Part shown: piece by piece, positions 1-9,888 of the stretch
Position numbering within the stretch: position 1 is the stretch's first letter
How the letters are laid out: every line of letters begins with the position of its first letter
Assembly: GCF_003014595.1 (NCBI RefSeq)
Contig: NZ_PYGK01000004.1
Coordinates: 604,684-668,683, forward strand
Direction: 5' to 3'
Source: Chitinophaga ginsengisoli
GTDB lineage: Bacteria > Bacteroidota > Bacteroidia > Chitinophagales > Chitinophagaceae
Length of the DNA: 64,000 nt
Made by a program: the position numbers and the translations under genes
The notes under the pieces: generated by a model
Databases searched by the model: none
Told to the model about the DNA's origin: nothing
What the model saw: the letters and a program-made list of their open reading frames with translations, nothing else

Positions 1-606
1 CTTGTACTGTCAGACGGTACAAAAGTGTGGCTGAACGCAGACAGCCGTCTGCGCTATCCTTCCCGGTTTTCGGAAGATGACCGTCTGGTAACCATAGAAG
101 GGGAAGCCTATTTTGAGGTGGCTCATGATGCCTCCAGGCCCTTCATCGTGCAAAATGCGCACGCATCTGTAAAGGTATTGGGTACAGCTTTCAATATTAA
201 TACTTACGACAACAATATTGCGGCCACACTGGTACAGGGAAAAATAATGGTATTGCATGGGGGGGACAGTACTTATCTGCAACCCGGCCAGCAGTTGAAC
301 AGTGGAGCGCCTTACAATAATGTACAGGTGCAGGTAGTGGACACTGAAATATATACAGCATGGAAAGATGGAGAATTGGTTTTTGCCGGCACCACACTGG
401 AAGACATCTGCCACCGCCTGGAGCGGATATATAATTATACGATCACGCTGCCCGAAGGAAAGGTCAGAGAGCGTAAAATAGCAGCCAACTTGCCACAATA
501 CAAGAATATCAGCACCATATTACAATTACTGGAGAAAATGACAGATGTTCATTTTAACATCAACCAAAAAGAGAGAACAATAGCAGGGTATGTAGTCAAC
601 AAGTAA
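1..606 (+). CDS. FecR-family anti-sigma factor, C-terminal part (cut by window edge)
   Basis: The reading frame is open from base 1, so the start and the N-terminal cytoplasmic and membrane parts lie outside the window. The visible part is periplasmic. It carries the FecR-type segment with GEAYFEVAHD and VKVLGTAFNINTY, followed by a C-terminal DUF4974-like domain from about residue 120 (TLEDICHRLERIYNYTI). In this family the protein senses a loaded SusC-type receptor through the STN domain and controls a partner ECF sigma factor. The next gene encodes a SusC with an STN domain, which fits. The sigma factor gene is expected just upstream, out of view. Confidence 0.9.
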   Translation, partial: LVLSDGTKVWLNADSRLRYPSRFSEDDRLVTIEGEAYFEVAHDASRPFIVQNAHASVKVLGTAFNINTYDNNIAATLVQGKIMVLHGGDSTYLQPGQQLNSGAPYNNVQVQVVDTEIYTAWKDGELVFAGTTLEDICHRLERIYNYTITLPEGKVRERKIAANLPQYKNISTILQLLEKMTDVHFNINQKERTIAGYVVNK

Positions 607-726
607 AACATTTATCAACTAAAATGAAAGACGGGTCCTGGTTGCAACAAGACCCGCCTTAATAAAACCTGTTCCTTGTTGGAGACAAGGGATGGGGTTC
701 TATTATCTAAAATCGCTTTAAAAGTA

Positions 727-3700
727 ATGAAAAAAAGGTATTGTTATGGGAGTCATTTGTGGCGGGCGTCCGTATGCATATTACTCGCCGCCACTCCCGC
801 TGGGTTTTTGTCTTCACTATCCCTGTTGCCCTCGGGAGTATATGCACAGTCGCCGGCAACTCCCGGTATCACACTCGATGTGCGGAATATGAGTGTGCCT
901 GCAGTACTGCAGGAAATCCGTAAACAGGCAGGGCTGCGCTTCATCTACGACCTGGAAGAGCTGAAAAAACTACCACCTGTATCAATGCGTGTGAAAAACG
1001 CATCGCTGGATGATGTACTGAACAAAATATTAGGTAACGCTCCGCTCTCCTGGAGCATGGAAGGCGGTGTGCTGATGATCAGACGCCGGGTCTTTACGCC
1101 GGAGGCACCTCAGCAACCCGCACAGCAACAGTTCACCGTCCACGGAACCGTTACCGACGAAAATAGACAGCCATTGGAAAAAGTTACTATTCAGGACCTG
1201 AAAGCCCGTATAGGGGTATTCACTGATGAAAAAGGCAATTTCGAGATAGCTACTTCCGCAGATGCTACGCTGCAAATATCCTATATCGGTATGGAGCCGC
1301 AGGTCATTCCCGTAAAAGGTCGTAACGCGCTACGTATAGCGCTGGCGGCAAAGAACAACACAAAAGAAGTAGTGGTGACCGGGATGTTCACGCGGAAGAG
1401 GGAAAGCTTCACAGGAGCTGCTGCCAGCTTCACAGGTGGCGAGCTGAAGACCGTGGGCAACCAGAATATATTACAAAGCCTTAAAACGCTGGACCCCTCT
1501 TTCAGAATAGTGGAGAATAATGTGAAAGGCGCCAATCCAAACGCACTGCCCAGTATAGAAGTGCGTGGCAAGAGCAGCCTTATATCTGTGCAAACACAGA
1601 CCGGTACTGATGCCAACCAACCATTATTTATATTAGACGGTTTTGAAACAACCCTGCAGGTGGTGAATGACCTGGACATGAACCGGGTGGCAGCAATCAC
1701 TGTTTTAAAGGATGCTGCCTCCACCGCCCTGTATGGCGCCCGTGCTGCAAATGGCGTGGTGGTGATCGAAACACTGAAACCAAGGCCAGGTGCTATGCGT
1801 GTAAGTTATACCTACGACTTCCGCGTAGAAGCGCCAGACCTTACCAGTTATAACATGATGAATGCCGCCGAAAAGCTCGAATATGAGCGACTGGCAGGCA
1901 GATATATCGCCAATAAAAGCTCGGTTGTCCTGTTTGATGCGCAAAATACACTGGACGAACTCTATGCAAAGCGCCTCGCTGCTGTGAGAAGAGGTGTAAA
2001 TACTTACTGGCTGAGTGAACCGCTTCGCACAGGGATCACCAATGGGCATGCACTTTATGCAGAAGGTGGCGACAACCAGATGCGTTATGGCGTAGGGCTC
2101 AATTATAAAGACCTGGATGGTGTGATGAAAGGTTCCGGGCGTAATACCTGGGGCGCGAACGTTGACCTTCAATACCGGAAAGGAAAATTCAATATCAGCA
2201 ATAAATTATATCTCAACGGTTACCGGGCAGACGAATCTCCCTATGGTTCTTTCTCCGACTGGGTGAAAGTATTGCCTTATTTCAAGAAGACGCAGGATGA
2301 TGGCACTATCAGTCCATATCTTGATATCTACATCACGTCCCAAAACCAGCGGGATACTGCAGGGAACCCCCTGTATAATGCAACACTCAATAGTTATAAT
2401 TATACAAAGGAACAGGCTATCAGCAACAACCTTCAGCTGATCTACGATATCAATACCGATATGCGTATAACAGGAGGGGTGAACATCACCGGCGGCAATA
2501 CTACCACCACTGCTTTTCTGTCTCCTTCCAACACTGCTTTTATTGGAAAAACGGCAGAGAGCAGGGGCACTTATGATTACACCAATGAGAGAACATTTGG
2601 TTACAATAGTAACCTGATGTTCTCTTACGGAAAGCTGATCAGCAATATGCACCAGTTGAACCTGAATGCCCGTGGAGAGATCAGGGAGGATGACTACAAT
2701 CTTACTTCCTTCAAAGCCACCGGCTTTCCTGTAGGTGCAGTGGGTAATCCGGCCTTTGCTTACGGCTATGAGAAAGATGGTATTCCCGGATATTCAAAAA
2801 CCACCAAACGCAGCGTAGCAGCCCTGGCAACCGCCAGTTATATGTTTGACCGCCGCCTGCTGCTCGACGCTTCCTGGCGTATAGATGGCTCCACTTCATT
2901 TGGTACCAACAATAAATATTCTCCTTTCTGGTCGGCAGGTATTGGTTATAACCTGCACAATGACATAATGTTCAAACAATACAGGTGGATCAACCTGCTG
3001 AAGATACGTGCCAACATCGGTTTGACAGGAAATCAGAATTTTCAGAACCTGTCTTCCGAAACCATTTACGCCATCAATGCTGCCAATAACCAGTTCGGAC
3101 AGGGATACAACGTGAGCAGCCTTGGTAATCCCAATCTGAAATGGCAGAATTCCCTCGCGGTAGATATTGGCGCTGATATGGCTTTTCTGCAGAACCGCAT
3201 TTCCCTGACGGTTGATTATTACAAGAAGAATACAGATCCATTGATCGCGATGATAACAACACCGTCTTCCACCGGTATTTCAGCCTATCCTTTCAATATC
3301 GGATACCAGCATACAAAGGGCGTAGACTGGAATTTCAAAGTGACGCCTATATTCAACGCAAAGAAAAATATCTATCTCGTACTCGGCTTTACAGGCCGCT
3401 ACCAGGAAAGTATATATGGTGGGTTTAACAACATGCTTGAGAAACAGAACGAGCTGGCAAGGACTAGTAATTCACTGCAGCGCTTCCGTGATGGAAACAG
3501 TCCGGATGCCATATGGGCGGTACGCTCTGCAGGTATAGATCCTGGTACGGGAGCAGAAGTATTCATCAAAAAGAATGGTACACAGACTTTTGACTATGAC
3601 GCATCTGACGAGGTAGTAGTAGGCAACCTGCAACCTAAAATGGAAGGTGTATTAAGTGCTAATCTGCGCGTCAGTGCCTTTTCTTTTGGCGCTAATATCA

Positions 3701-4098
3701 GATATACTTATGGCGGAGATGCCTTTAATTCCGCTCTTTATGATCGTATAGAGAATATCTCCACCAGGAAAGTAGCAGAAGAGAATCTTGACAAACGCGC
3801 GCTATATGAACGCTGGAAACAACCGGGTGATGTGGCGCAGTTCAAGGCAATCAACAATTTCTCTACAGTTAAAATGACTTCAAGGTACGTACAGCGGAAT
3901 AACTACCTGTCGGGAGAATCGATCAATGTCAGTTACGAGCTGCTGAATAAGCCCTGGATGCGTCATGCGGGATTGTCGGTATTACGTTTCTCCGGTTATA
4001 CCAACGATGTGTTCCGGCTGGCTACGATTAAAAGTGAGCGGGGAACGGAATATCCTTTCTCCAATTCTTATTCCTTTAGCGTAAGGGCAACTTTCTAA
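727..4098 (+). CDS. SusC-like TonB-dependent receptor with N-terminal STN domain
   Basis: Outer-membrane receptor for TonB-driven uptake. I use the ATG at 727 because a hydrophobic signal peptide ending near VYAQS follows; an in-frame TTG at 676 would add 17 unconvincing residues. From the ATG the order is: signal peptide (about 1-41), STN domain (about 47-115, ITLDVRNMSVPAVLQEIRKQ), carboxypeptidase-like regulatory domain (about 135-215), plug (about 220-340, with VLKDAASTALYGARAANGVV) and a long beta-barrel ending in an aromatic residue (VRATF). Length 1123 aa is normal for SusC. The STN domain implies signalling to the FecR protein upstream. The substrate is not clear from the sequence; no glycosidase is in this operon. 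Confidence 0.93.
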   Translation: MKKRYCYGSHLWRASVCILLAATPAGFLSSLSLLPSGVYAQSPATPGITLDVRNMSVPAVLQEIRKQAGLRFIYDLEELKKLPPVSMRVKNASLDDVLNKILGNAPLSWSMEGGVLMIRRRVFTPEAPQQPAQQQFTVHGTVTDENRQPLEKVTIQDLKARIGVFTDEKGNFEIATSADATLQISYIGMEPQVIPVKGRNALRIALAAKNNTKEVVVTGMFTRKRESFTGAAASFTGGELKTVGNQNILQSLKTLDPSFRIVENNVKGANPNALPSIEVRGKSSLISVQTQTGTDANQPLFILDGFETTLQVVNDLDMNRVAAITVLKDAASTALYGARAANGVVVIETLKPRPGAMRVSYTYDFRVEAPDLTSYNMMNAAEKLEYERLAGRYIANKSSVVLFDAQNTLDELYAKRLAAVRRGVNTYWLSEPLRTGITNGHALYAEGGDNQMRYGVGLNYKDLDGVMKGSGRNTWGANVDLQYRKGKFNISNKLYLNGYRADESPYGSFSDWVKVLPYFKKTQDDGTISPYLDIYITSQNQRDTAGNPLYNATLNSYNYTKEQAISNNLQLIYDINTDMRITGGVNITGGNTTTTAFLSPSNTAFIGKTAESRGTYDYTNERTFGYNSNLMFSYGKLISNMHQLNLNARGEIREDDYNLTSFKATGFPVGAVGNPAFAYGYEKDGIPGYSKTTKRSVAALATASYMFDRRLLLDASWRIDGSTSFGTNNKYSPFWSAGIGYNLHNDIMFKQYRWINLLKIRANIGLTGNQNFQNLSSETIYAINAANNQFGQGYNVSSLGNPNLKWQNSLAVDIGADMAFLQNRISLTVDYYKKNTDPLIAMITTPSSTGISAYPFNIGYQHTKGVDWNFKVTPIFNAKKNIYLVLGFTGRYQESIYGGFNNMLEKQNELARTSNSLQRFRDGNSPDAIWAVRSAGIDPGTGAEVFIKKNGTQTFDYDASDEVVVGNLQPKMEGVLSANLRVSAFSFGANIRYTYGGDAFNSALYDRIENISTRKVAEENLDKRALYERWKQPGDVAQFKAINNFSTVKMTSRYVQRNNYLSGESINVSYELLNKPWMRHAGLSVLRFSGYTNDVFRLATIKSERGTEYPFSNSYSFSVRATF

Positions 4099-4108
4099 AA
4101 GTATTACT

Positions 4109-5560
4109 ATGAAAAGATCATTACAGATCTCTGCGATTATAACGATGTTGTCTGCAGGCCTTTTTTCCTGTAACAAATACCTGGACGTAAAACCAGAAGA
4201 CCAGTTTGTGGAAAGTGCTGTATACGCCACTGAGAAAGGGTTCATCAACCACCTGAATGGTATCTACCTGGATATGGGGCAGGGGGCATTGTATGGAGGA
4301 GATCTCACTTTTACCCTGGTAAGCGTACTCGGGCAGGAGTACAATATCTCTGCCAACAGTTCTCACGACTGGTATCAGCATGCAAACTATGCCTATACCA
4401 ACTCCCTGGTGGAACCTGCGATAGCAGAGGTGTGGCGAAATGCTTACGAGGTGGTAATGTCTACCAACAAGCTGCTGCAGAATATGGACAGGTATACAGG
4501 GGTGCTTAAACCTTTCAGAGATTCCATTATCAGGGGAGAGGCGCTGGCTATCAGGGCATATATGCACTTTGATCTGCTACGGCTATATGGACCGGTTTAT
4601 GCAACAGATTCTGCTGCGAAGAGTATCCCGTATGTTACCCATGCAGATATTACTACCCGCCCGTTGCTGCCCGCCAATAATGTGATGGACAGCATACTGG
4701 CAGACCTTGATCATGCGGAAAGGTGCCTGCAAACAGATCCTGTTATCTCAGGCGGGCCATCGCGTATTCCCGGTGCTGAAGAGGTGGATTTCTTTTATCA
4801 GCAGCGTAACGGAAGGCTCAATTACTATGCAGTGAAAGCCCTCAAAGCAAGGGTGCTACTTTATCGGAGAGATAAGGCAAATGCATTGTTACAGGCAAAG
4901 GCAGTTATTGATGGCGCAGGGCCCTGGTTTCCCTGGACTACCCTGAAAAAAGCCAGCGGTAATGCTGATTTCCCCGACCGTACATTCTCTACAGAACATC
5001 TGTTTGATATTTATTGTCCCAAATTATACCAGTCCTATAATACCAATTTTTCTCCGGATGTAGCCGACAGAGGGATACTGGCAGCGCATCCCACAAGGCT
5101 CACGGCTACTTTTGAAGGACTGGAAAGCGATTATCGGTATAATCCAAGCTGGATCATTCCAACTGTAGGTAATAAAACCTATCGCTGCTTCTATAAATAT
5201 GCCGATGTAACGAACAAGGATAGCTCCGATATGTTCCGTTACCGGGTTCCTATGCTACGCCTCAGTGAAATGTATTATATCGCCGCAGAGTGTGAAACAG
5301 ATCCGGTGCTGGCGTTGGGGTATCTCAATACAATCAGATATAACCGTGGTCTGACAGATCTGCCTGAAACCGTTACACTGGAAACTGAGATCAGGAAAGA
5401 ATATCAGAAAGAGTTTTATGGGGAAGGACAGCTGTTCTTTTACTATAAAAGGAAGAACCAGGCCACTATACCGAAAGGTGGAGCCACCAGCGGTAATTTT
5501 ACTATGACTGCCGCTACTTATGTCATGCCGCTTCCTAAAAGTGAAACGGATTATCGTTAA
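4109..5560 (+). CDS. SusD/RagB-like nutrient-binding outer-membrane lipoprotein
   Basis: Surface lipoprotein that caps the SusC receptor. The signal peptide ends in a lipobox with Cys21 (LFSCNKYLD). The SusD pattern is present: KYLDVKPEDQF near the N-terminus, ALAIRAYMHFDLLRLYG in the TPR-like part, and an end with YVMPLPKSE. It begins 10 bp after the susC stop and is clearly co-transcribed with it. Length 483 aa is typical. Confidence 0.93.
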   Translation: MKRSLQISAIITMLSAGLFSCNKYLDVKPEDQFVESAVYATEKGFINHLNGIYLDMGQGALYGGDLTFTLVSVLGQEYNISANSSHDWYQHANYAYTNSLVEPAIAEVWRNAYEVVMSTNKLLQNMDRYTGVLKPFRDSIIRGEALAIRAYMHFDLLRLYGPVYATDSAAKSIPYVTHADITTRPLLPANNVMDSILADLDHAERCLQTDPVISGGPSRIPGAEEVDFFYQQRNGRLNYYAVKALKARVLLYRRDKANALLQAKAVIDGAGPWFPWTTLKKASGNADFPDRTFSTEHLFDIYCPKLYQSYNTNFSPDVADRGILAAHPTRLTATFEGLESDYRYNPSWIIPTVGNKTYRCFYKYADVTNKDSSDMFRYRVPMLRLSEMYYIAAECETDPVLALGYLNTIRYNRGLTDLPETVTLETEIRKEYQKEFYGEGQLFFYYKRKNQATIPKGGATSGNFTMTAATYVMPLPKSETDYR

Positions 5561-5579
5561 TCTTCTTATTACTGACATC

Positions 5580-6329
5580 ATGAAAGGATTTTATATCGCA
5601 GCTCTATGCTATTTCGCACTACTTGGCTGCAGAAAAGAAACCATAGATCTTTACAGTGGTAAGTCGCTGTTGTACTTTGACTATTCATTGCATACCAGCA
5701 ACCAAAGGAATCCTGAACGTATAGATACTTCGCTGTTTACTTTTTCGCTGGCCAATGAACAGGTCACTGACAGTACATTCAATATACAGATATCCCTGAT
5801 GGGTAAACAGGCAGATCACGACAGAGCCATTAATATACAGGTGATAGATAGTGCTACTACGGCGGTGGCAGGTACACATTATGAGCCACTGGCAATGACA
5901 TATGTACTGCCGGCTCATCAGTCGGTGGTGTATATACCGGTGCATATTTACCGTACTGACGACATGTCGCAACAGCAATACAGGTTGCAACTGCAATTAC
6001 GGCCTAACAAAGACTTCGATACGACCATCACACAGCCCGACAGCAAGAAAGGCATATCCACCTCAACGTTCACATTATATATCGACGATCAGATTGCCAA
6101 GCCCACCCGATGGCTGGACGGCTATCTTGGTACTTTCTCCCGCAAAAAGATACTGCTGATCTGCAGTCAGCTGAACATGACGGTGAACGATTTTACAACA
6201 ATAGCTGTAGCAGAAGTGATCTACATCGGAAAGGCGATGCAGCGTTACCTTAACCAGCAAATGGCTGGTGGTAATACAGTCTACGAAGAAGACGGCACTG
6301 AAATGATCATGGGTTCTTTATCACAATGA
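5580..6329 (+). CDS. DUF4843-type lipoprotein of a SusCD operon
   Basis: 249-aa putative lipoprotein. I chose the ATG at 5580, which gives a short signal peptide ending in LLGC. The frame is open further upstream but that part overlaps the susD end. Family DUF4843 is recognised from order and position: this gene type usually sits between susD and a PKD-like lipoprotein in Chitinophaga-type operons. The body has the N-terminal beta-rich part with 'GKSLLYFDYS' and a C-terminal helical part with 'WLDGYLGTFSRKK'. Its biochemical role is unknown; a part in substrate capture at the cell surface is inferred from context. Confidence 0.7.
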   Translation: MKGFYIAALCYFALLGCRKETIDLYSGKSLLYFDYSLHTSNQRNPERIDTSLFTFSLANEQVTDSTFNIQISLMGKQADHDRAINIQVIDSATTAVAGTHYEPLAMTYVLPAHQSVVYIPVHIYRTDDMSQQQYRLQLQLRPNKDFDTTITQPDSKKGISTSTFTLYIDDQIAKPTRWLDGYLGTFSRKKILLICSQLNMTVNDFTTIAVAEVIYIGKAMQRYLNQQMAGGNTVYEEDGTEMIMGSLSQ

Positions 6330-6376
6330 TCCGGATAGGATAGGGCAAACTTTTATCATCATTTTATCTCCTTAAC

Positions 6377-7870
6377 ATGAAGAAACTACTTTTATATATC
6401 CTCTCTGTATTCGCATTGAGTAGTTGTTATAAAGACAAAGGCAACTATGACTACGTTGATATTAACGAGGTAAGCATTACTGGCATTGACAGCTTGTATA
6501 CCGTTAATTACGGAAGCGTATTCTCGGTCAAACCAACACTCGCCTTTACAAAAGACAATGGTGCTGATACAAGCGCTTACAGATATATGTGGCTGGCTTC
6601 CCTTGACAATACAGGACAGACCGCCAATGTAGATACCCTGTCTTACAGCCGGGACCTGGAAGAGCGGATCACCCTCACTTCGGGTAAATATGATGTTTTT
6701 TATCGTGTGACTGATAAAAAGACAGGGGTTACTTTCGGCAGGCATTTTATGATGACGGTTGTTACCAGTGTATATGAAGGATGGTTGCTGTTGTCGGAAG
6801 TGAATGGCAAAAGCAGGCTGGATATGCTGTCTAAAGGTACTGAAGGTTATAAACCCACTTATGACCTGCTGGGAACTATCGGCGCTGGTCTTACGCTCAG
6901 CGGGCTACCGGTGGAGGTGAAGTTTGCCAGGTTGACTTCGGCAGCTTCCGGACATACCATTTATGTAAGTACAACGACAGGCACGCACCGGCTGGATGGC
7001 GAAACATTAAAATGGAAATCTCCTTTGCAGACAGATTTCTTCAGTGATTTGCCTGCCGGCTTTTATGCCGATAAAATTACTTCCCGTACAGCAACGCTGG
7101 TATACCTGCATGGCAATGATGGCAATATGTACTACTATATGTATACATTCTCTATCTACTTCGGCTTGCCTGTTAATGTGATGTATGGACAGTCTATGCC
7201 ATTCAAAGTATCTCCCTTTGTAGCTTACTATAACGATGTTTCCAATTCTACAAATACACATATTCTGTATGATATGGAGGGGAAGCGCTTTGTAAAGCAT
7301 ATTTACAGTCTGCCTGCCTACTGTACGGAAATGCCTGCAGGAACAATGTTTAACTACAAAACAGGGAAGGACCTGGTGTATATGGAAACTACCCGTTTCA
7401 ATAATGGGGATACTTATGCCATACTCGACTCTGCACATGCGAAATACTATCTCGCAAGATTTAATATCGCTGCCAATATAGTACAGACTTATTACGATGA
7501 GATGCCTGCTACTGCTATTTCACAGGCAGAAAACTTTGCAGTAAGCCCTGATATGGGATATGTGTTTTACAATGTAGGAGGGAAGCTGTATGAATACGAT
7601 GCCAGCACCAAACAAAGCAAGCTGATGATCGACTACGGCGAGAGATCAGTCACCTTTCTCAAATTTGACGGCTTCATGGCCACCGGTCTTACAGGGGCAA
7701 AGAGCTACTATAACAAATTGCAGGTGGGGGTATATGACCCATCATTACCGGCGGACAGTTGTGGAACTTTTGAACTATATACAGTACCTGGTGTAAATGG
7801 TAACCTGATCCTGAACGAATCATATACCGGCTTCGGTAAAATAAAAAGCATCACTTACAGAGAACGTTAA
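6377..7870 (+). CDS. PKD-like family lipoprotein
   Basis: 497-aa lipoprotein with signal peptide ending in LSSC (Cys17), then KDKGNYDY, a start that I associate with the PKD-like lipoproteins found after DUF4843 genes in SusCD operons. The N-terminal 120 residues look like an Ig/PKD fold and the rest like a beta-propeller or beta-sandwich (many YxY and DG turns). It follows the DUF4843 gene by 47 bp and precedes the thioredoxin gene by 11 bp. Role inferred: surface-exposed accessory protein of the uptake complex. Confidence 0.7.
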   Translation: MKKLLLYILSVFALSSCYKDKGNYDYVDINEVSITGIDSLYTVNYGSVFSVKPTLAFTKDNGADTSAYRYMWLASLDNTGQTANVDTLSYSRDLEERITLTSGKYDVFYRVTDKKTGVTFGRHFMMTVVTSVYEGWLLLSEVNGKSRLDMLSKGTEGYKPTYDLLGTIGAGLTLSGLPVEVKFARLTSAASGHTIYVSTTTGTHRLDGETLKWKSPLQTDFFSDLPAGFYADKITSRTATLVYLHGNDGNMYYYMYTFSIYFGLPVNVMYGQSMPFKVSPFVAYYNDVSNSTNTHILYDMEGKRFVKHIYSLPAYCTEMPAGTMFNYKTGKDLVYMETTRFNNGDTYAILDSAHAKYYLARFNIAANIVQTYYDEMPATAISQAENFAVSPDMGYVFYNVGGKLYEYDASTKQSKLMIDYGERSVTFLKFDGFMATGLTGAKSYYNKLQVGVYDPSLPADSCGTFELYTVPGVNGNLILNESYTGFGKIKSITYRER

Positions 7871-7881
7871 ATCTTTTATAC

Positions 7882-9237
7882 ATGAGAAAAATATTCTTCC
7901 TGCTGGCAATACTGGCAGGTATGCAGGCAACCTATGCTTCACCGGCTACGATCAGCGGTAAATGCGGACCTGAGAAGGCTACCGGCATGAAGCTTTATAA
8001 CGTTAAAGAAGGCAGGTTACTGGAATTTGCCAGCACCAGCCTTGACGAACAACATAATTTTGCATTTGCTATCCCTGTACCTGTAACTGGTTATTATTAC
8101 CTCGCTATGTCTGTTGACGACAAGGCCAGCAAAAACTATATCCGTGTCTATTTGCAGGCGGGCGAGCAGATAGAACTGGATATCCGCGATGATCGCGGAG
8201 GCTATTCTCTGACCAAAGGCAGTACAGAGAACCAGCTGCTTTATAGCTGGCAGCAGATGATCACGCCCCTGAAGAATAAGACAAGCCTGAATGACACTAC
8301 TACTTACCGGGCTTTCTTCCCGGCATTAGATGCATTCCGGCCATCGGCAGACGCTTTTAAGAAGACTATCCGGACAAAGAACGCTGTGTTTAATCGCCTG
8401 CTGACAATGACTGTAGATGCAGATCTCGAACTCACCGCAATGAGCATACTGTTAGTGCCCCGTAGTGCCTTGCCTCCTAAAGGGTATTATCCCGGCTATT
8501 ACGCGGGTATTCTGCAACCTGGCAGATACTGTTCTGCAGATATTCTTGCTTTAGGAGAAGGGCGCGATATTATACAACGTTACGCGTTACTGTCGGCAAT
8601 AGCGCACGACAGTATGACCCTCGGTAACCGTGTCCAATTATCCATTTCCCGGATCTGTAATGATACGCTCAAGGGCGTATGGCTGGTCAATGACTTCAAA
8701 TCCTACAAATCTCTGGAGAAATTTGATGAGGTATTCACTCTCTATCAGCAATATCTTATGACCTCCAATATGCAGAAAGCGCTTTTTGATACCCGTAAGG
8801 GCCTTAGCACTTTTAAAAGGGGCACAGCAGGGTATAACTTTGCCTATCCGGATATGGCAGGTGACACCGTTAGTCTTCGCAGTCTGAAAGGTAAAGTAGT
8901 GCTGGTGGATATGTGGGCAACGTGGTGTGGCCCCTGCAAAAAAGAGCTGCCATATCTGCAGGAGCTGGAAGCTGCTATGGAAGGTAAAAACGTTGCCTTC
9001 GTAAGCATTTCTGTAGATGAGGCAAAAGATATGGAAAAATGGAAAAGCTTTGTAAAGGAAAAACAATTGGGAGGCATTCAGCTGTTTGCCAGTGGCTGGT
9101 CTGATATGGCGAAGTTCTATGGCGTTACAGGTATTCCCCGTTTTATGGTATTTGATAAACAGGGTAATATCGTTTCTGTAGATGCTCCCAGGCCTTCCAT
9201 GCCAGAGTTGAAGCCATTACTGGAAAGTTTGCTGTGA
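7882..9237 (+). CDS. TlpA-family thioredoxin-like protein with N-terminal DUF4369-like region
   Basis: Periplasmic thiol-disulfide protein of 451 aa. A signal peptide (about 1-19) is followed by a beta-rich DUF4369-like region and a central helical linker. The C-terminal AhpC/TSA-thioredoxin domain runs from about 320 to 451, with the redox motif WCGPC at residues 348-352 and the cis-Pro segment VTGIPRFMVFD. It is the last gene of the susC operon. Proteins like this often accompany SusCD loci in Bacteroidota; the partner protein is unknown. Confidence 0.88.
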   Translation: MRKIFFLLAILAGMQATYASPATISGKCGPEKATGMKLYNVKEGRLLEFASTSLDEQHNFAFAIPVPVTGYYYLAMSVDDKASKNYIRVYLQAGEQIELDIRDDRGGYSLTKGSTENQLLYSWQQMITPLKNKTSLNDTTTYRAFFPALDAFRPSADAFKKTIRTKNAVFNRLLTMTVDADLELTAMSILLVPRSALPPKGYYPGYYAGILQPGRYCSADILALGEGRDIIQRYALLSAIAHDSMTLGNRVQLSISRICNDTLKGVWLVNDFKSYKSLEKFDEVFTLYQQYLMTSNMQKALFDTRKGLSTFKRGTAGYNFAYPDMAGDTVSLRSLKGKVVLVDMWATWCGPCKKELPYLQELEAAMEGKNVAFVSISVDEAKDMEKWKSFVKEKQLGGIQLFASGWSDMAKFYGVTGIPRFMVFDKQGNIVSVDAPRPSMPELKPLLESLL

Positions 9238-9305
9238 TTGTTTTATATAAAGGGGAAACAAGGGCATCCGTTTTATACGGGTGCCTTAAAATCACTGTGA
9301 AAGTC

Positions 9306-9340
9306 GGGAGGGCTGCTGAGCTATGACCATCAGCCTTCCC
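9306..9340 (+). terminator. Hairpin(s) after the first susC operon
   Basis: GGGAGGGCTG pairs with CAGCCTTCCC across a 15-nt loop (10 bp, one G-U). A second, weaker hairpin lies just before it at 9263-9285 (GGCATCCG with CGGGTGCC). Neither has a long U tract, so termination is likely but not certain. Confidence 0.45.
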
Positions 9341-9384
9341 TTAGTGCAAAAAAAGTAATTTGCAGCGATTTTATAGCACTTCTT

Positions 9385-9888
9385 ATGTCAGAACACCTTA
9401 TTCATACGATCACTCAGTTTATTGCATCTATTGGCATCCCGGTAGTTTTTGAAACTATCAAAGCAGAAACTTTCGTTCCTGGCATCCTGATAAATAAAGG
9501 AACCCTTGTTGTTGATGAAGACCGGTTGCTGTACCCGGGCGACCTTTTACATGAAGCAGGACATATCGCCGTTGCATTCCCTGCGGATAGGGAGGTAATG
9601 TATGGGGATATAGGTGCAATGACAGAGAAGAATCAATCAGATGGAGAGGAAATGATGGCTATTGCCTGGAGTTATGCAGCCTGTGTTCACCTCAACATTG
9701 ATCCCGCCATTGTTTTTCATCCTTATGGTTACAAAGGTTCCTCCGACTGGTACCTGGAACAATACGGTTCCGGAAACATGTTATACCTGCCCCTATTGCA
9801 ATGGGCCGGGTTTTGTTATGATGCCAGCAATGCAGAGAAAAATGGCGCGCAGCCATATCCCGCAATGATCAGATGGTTGAGGAAATAA
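9385..9888 (+). CDS. Hypothetical protein with HEAGH zinc-binding motif
   Basis: 167-aa protein without signal peptide or membrane segment. It has a clear HEAGH motif at about residues 56-60 (DLLHEAGHIAVAFP), like the HExxH zinc site of small metallopeptidases, with possible third ligands downstream. I do not recognise a named family. It ends base-to-base with the convergent regulator gene (9888/9889). Function unknown; a cytoplasmic metalloprotease fold is an inference from the motif alone. Confidence 0.75.
   Translation: MSEHLIHTITQFIASIGIPVVFETIKAETFVPGILINKGTLVVDEDRLLYPGDLLHEAGHIAVAFPADREVMYGDIGAMTEKNQSDGEEMMAIAWSYAACVHLNIDPAIVFHPYGYKGSSDWYLEQYGSGNMLYLPLLQWAGFCYDASNAEKNGAQPYPAMIRWLRK

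Noticed and set aside
676..726. Longer start of the first susC at TTG 676
   Set aside because: Would place 17 residues before the signal peptide; the ATG at 727 gives a normal export signal.
1281..2172. Two 147-155-aa minus-strand frames opposite susC
   Set aside because: Fully inside the SusC plug/barrel coding sequence; no signal or motif.
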